From an uncultured Pleurocapsa sp. (GTDB lineage Bacteria > Cyanobacteriota > Cyanobacteriia > Cyanobacteriales > Xenococcaceae): a stretch of 7,432 nucleotides of DNA. Shown here piece by piece: positions 6,114 to 7,432 of this stretch. The notes beneath the pieces were generated by a model. The model was not told where the DNA came from, made no database searches, and saw only the letters and a list, made by a program, of their open reading frames with translations. The DNA lies in NCBI GenBank assembly GCA_937884735.1, contig CAKZYI010000759.1:1-7432 (forward strand), in the 5' to 3' direction. Positions within the stretch are counted from its first letter, which is position 1, and each line of letters opens with the position of its first letter. Position numbers and translations under genes: made by a program.

Positions 6114-6130
6114 GCTTGGGAAACCCAAGC
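6114..6130. repeat. Perfect 7-bp stem-loop with AAA loop
   Basis: GCTTGGG (6114-6120) and CCCAAGC (6124-6130) pair perfectly around AAA. It lies 27 nt after the hairpin at 6066-6086 and has the same triloop design, with no T-tract. Confidence 0.55.
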
Positions 6131-6163
6131 TTATTCCACGCACTTGTTGAAACCAAGAGTTTT

Positions 6164-6175
6164 AAAGATATCTTT
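6164..6175. repeat. 12-bp perfect palindrome AAAGATATCTTT
   Basis: A self-complementary 12-mer just before the left arm of the foldback repeat. It could be a dimeric protein-binding site or part of the same repeat element; AT-rich, so chance is possible. Confidence 0.35.
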
Positions 6176-6181
6176 TCGAGA

Positions 6182-6339
6182 AAGGGCGTTGGTGATTTAT
6201 CGTATGACGTATATGCGAAGCGGTATCCTTTAGAACAAAATGTTTCTGTTCGTAGCTTTTAGCCTTTAGCTTTTAGCCTTTAGTAGATCTGTTTGACAGC
6301 TACAGTGATGAAATCATACCGTTATTCACCAACGACCTT
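6182..6339. repeat. Foldback repeat with 26-bp imperfect inverted arms (MITE-like candidate)
   Basis: Positions 6182-6207 and 6314-6339 align as inverted arms. Of 26 positions, 21 are Watson-Crick pairs and one is G-T. The arms include the exact blocks AAGG/CCTT, CGTTGGTGA/TCACCAACG (6187-6195 and 6326-6334) and GTATGA/TCATAC (6202-6207 and 6314-6319). The 106-bp interior has a GCGAAGC word and a TAGCYTT heptamer array and no coding frame. The size and layout suit a small non-autonomous element, but no target-site duplication is visible, so mobility is inferred. Confidence 0.5.
6253..6283 (+). repeat. Heptamer tandem repeat (STRR-like), unit TAGCYTT
   Basis: Four perfect-period 7-mers alternate TAGCTTT and TAGCCTT (6253-6280), followed by a partial TAG. 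Short tandem heptamer repeats of this kind are a known intergenic feature of cyanobacterial genomes. Confidence 0.8.
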
Positions 6340-6395
6340 AATAGTATACGCCTAATATGAATTAGTGGTGAAACCCCGCGTTATGCGTTGCTAGA

Positions 6396-6419
6396 GCTTC
6401 GCTGCCGATGTTGCTTCGC
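6396..6419 (+). repeat. Paired GCTTCGC words
   Basis: GCTTCGC occurs at 6396-6402 and 6413-6419, 17 nt apart, and its complement GCGAAGC at 6215-6221. The second copy sits in a small TTGC-TTC-GCAA hairpin (6411-6421). Such words are frequent in dispersed cyanobacterial intergenic repeats. They lie 90-110 nt before the methyltransferase start, so they may be in its leader. Confidence 0.5.
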
Positions 6420-6506
6420 AATGATAAAGATCCTCAATTTCTCTGTTTATTCTCGATCGCTTTTTAAATTGAGAAACATACAGAATAAATTAATAAAGAA
6501 GCAATT

Positions 6507-7430
6507 ATGAGTAAATATCGTCGCAATTTACCGCAATTAAGCGACAAACTTTTTATTACCGACGGCGGGATGGAAACTACTCTAATTTTCCATCAAGGAT
6601 TTAACTTACCCGAATTTGCAGCTTTTGACTTATTAAAAGATGCCTTTGGCTATCAGGCATTGCTTAAATACTATCGCAGCTATGCTCAGTTAGCTCAACA
6701 GCATCAAGTGGGATTTATCCTCGAAAGCGTTACTTGGAGGGCAAGTCGAGACTGGGGACAAAAAATTGGCTATTCTACTACTGATGTTACGGCATTTAAT
6801 CGGTTGGCAATTTCCTTACTAGAAGACATTCGCGATGAATACGAAACGGCAGCTACTCCGATGGTTATAAGTGGCTGTATTGGTTCTCGTGGCGATGGTT
6901 ACAACCCCGCCGAATTGATGAACAAAATTGAGGCAGAACACTATCACAGCGAACAAATTGCTACTTTTGCCCAAACTAACACCGATATGGTTACAGCCAT
7001 GACTGTGACCTATACAGAAGAAGCTATTGGCATCGTGCGTGCAGCCCAAAAAGCCAAAATGCCCGTAGTTATATCCTTTACTGTAGAAACCGATGGCAAA
7101 CTACCTACAGGACAGAGTTTACAAAATGCGATCGCATCTGTAGATAGTGCTACAAACAACGCACCTATCTATTATGGAATCAACTGCGCTCATCCTCTAC
7201 ATTTCTCCCACATATTACAACAAGGGGGAGATTGGACAAATAGAATCAAAACCATCCGCGCCAACGCATCTATCAAAAGCCACGCAGAATTAGACGAAGC
7301 CGAAACCCTAGATGATGGCAACCCAGCCGAATTAGGCATTCAATACCAAAAACTAAAAACCCTGCTGCCTAATTTAAACATTCTTGGTGGCTGCTGTGGT
7401 ACAGATATTCGCCTCGTCGAACAAATATGA
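6507..7430 (+). CDS. Homocysteine S-methyltransferase family protein (COG2040-like), short C-terminus
   Basis: A 307-residue cytoplasmic protein of the zinc-dependent homocysteine S-methyltransferase fold, which moves a methyl group from a donor such as S-methylmethionine or betaine to homocysteine, giving methionine. The barrel begins ITDGGMETTLIF (17-28). FILESVTWRAS (70-80) and ISGCIGSRGDGY (121-132) follow. The three zinc ligands are present: Cys227 in GINCAHP (224-230) and Cys296-Cys297 in GGCCGTD (294-300). The chain stops at DIRLVEQI. Relatives usually continue with one more short helix after this point, so it is short by an estimated 5-15 residues; TGA 7428-7430 ends it 2 nt before the window edge. 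The methyl donor cannot be assigned. ATG 6507 gives the usual N-terminal distance; the upstream AAGAAG is at best a weak ribosome site. Confidence 0.88.
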   Translation: MSKYRRNLPQLSDKLFITDGGMETTLIFHQGFNLPEFAAFDLLKDAFGYQALLKYYRSYAQLAQQHQVGFILESVTWRASRDWGQKIGYSTTDVTAFNRLAISLLEDIRDEYETAATPMVISGCIGSRGDGYNPAELMNKIEAEHYHSEQIATFAQTNTDMVTAMTVTYTEEAIGIVRAAQKAKMPVVISFTVETDGKLPTGQSLQNAIASVDSATNNAPIYYGINCAHPLHFSHILQQGGDWTNRIKTIRANASIKSHAELDEAETLDDGNPAELGIQYQKLKTLLPNLNILGGCCGTDIRLVEQI

Positions 7431-7432
7431 CT

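Larger units (their letters stand above)
6009..6506. other. Gene-free, palindrome- and repeat-rich intergenic region
   Basis: These 498 bp lie between divergent genes and hold no ORF I can support. They contain two strong triloop hairpins (6066-6086, 6114-6130), perfect palindromes (6099-6109, 6164-6175), an imperfect foldback (6182-6339), a heptamer array (6253-6283), and GCGAAGC/GCTTCGC words (6215-6221, 6396-6402, 6413-6419). A further inverted pair, AGGCGTATA (6044-6052) and TATACGCCT (6345-6353), brackets most of it. TTGACA (6293-6298) has a poor -10 (CATACC, 6315-6320) and is not a convincing promoter. No tRNA or recognisable riboswitch was seen. Confidence 0.6.
198..7135. repeat. HIP1 octamers (GCGATCGC), ten copies across the window
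   Basis: Exact copies lie at 198-205, 1483-1490, 2480-2487, 3222-3229, 4525-4532, 4932-4939, 5016-5023, 5528-5535, 5786-5793 and 7128-7135. Nine are inside genes and one is intergenic (5528). HIP1 over-representation is a hallmark of many cyanobacterial genomes and is the best taxonomic clue here. The coordinates mark the outermost copies, not a continuous element. Confidence 0.95.

Noticed and set aside
6253..6283. CRISPR array
   Set aside because: The repeats are contiguous 7-mers without spacers; no longer direct repeats were found.
6293..6320. Promoter with TTGACA -35
   Set aside because: The best -10 (CATACC) is poor and lies inside the right arm of the foldback repeat; not convincing without start-site data.
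6361..6506. SAM- or SAH-type riboswitch before the methyltransferase
   Set aside because: I could not find a conserved core or a matching stem set; only small GCTTCGC hairpins and AT-rich sequence are visible.
6819..7049. Minus-strand 76-codon frame
   Set aside because: Antisense to the methyltransferase barrel, with no supporting signal.

Overview
The window looks like cyanobacterial chromosome. The octamer GCGATCGC (HIP1) occurs ten times in 7.4 kb, where roughly 0.1 would be expected by chance. Heptamer tandem repeats, dispersed GCTTCGC/GCGAAGC words and the protein families point the same way. The DNA is moderately AT-rich. I cannot name the genus from the sequence. No IS element with a transposase, CRISPR array, tRNA or rRNA was found.

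Layout from left to right. (1) Positions 1-1780, minus strand: two tandem, paralogous GT-B glycosyltransferases of the MurG/GT28-like type. The leftward-distal one runs off the window edge. (2) Positions 1781-2041: a divergent regulatory region. (3) Positions 2042-4239, plus strand: a histidine kinase and an OmpR-type response regulator, overlapping by 4 nt. (4) Positions 4338-5339, plus strand: a UDP-glucuronate 4-epimerase-like SDR enzyme. (5) Positions 5340-5549: a short convergent gap with small repeats. (6) Positions 5550-6008, minus strand: an ATP-binding-type universal stress protein. (7) Positions 6009-6506: about 500 bp without a gene, rich in palindromes, a foldback repeat and a heptamer array. 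(8) Positions 6507-7430, plus strand: a homocysteine S-methyltransferase family protein whose stop codon falls just after the zinc motif.

Genes 1-4 look like one functional neighbourhood. A two-component system sits between sugar-transfer genes and a nucleotide-sugar epimerase, which suggests control of extracellular or envelope polysaccharide, with UDP-galacturonate as the epimerase product. The main observation is a three-copy GTTTCAT-like array. It lies upstream of the epimerase (4255-4285, plus strand) and again, in the same orientation relative to its gene, upstream of the glycosyltransferase pair (1955-1925, minus strand). In both arrays the first and last CAT ends are exactly 22 bp apart. 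This is a natural candidate for the binding site of the response regulator encoded between them. That link is inference; the repeats themselves are visible in the sequence.
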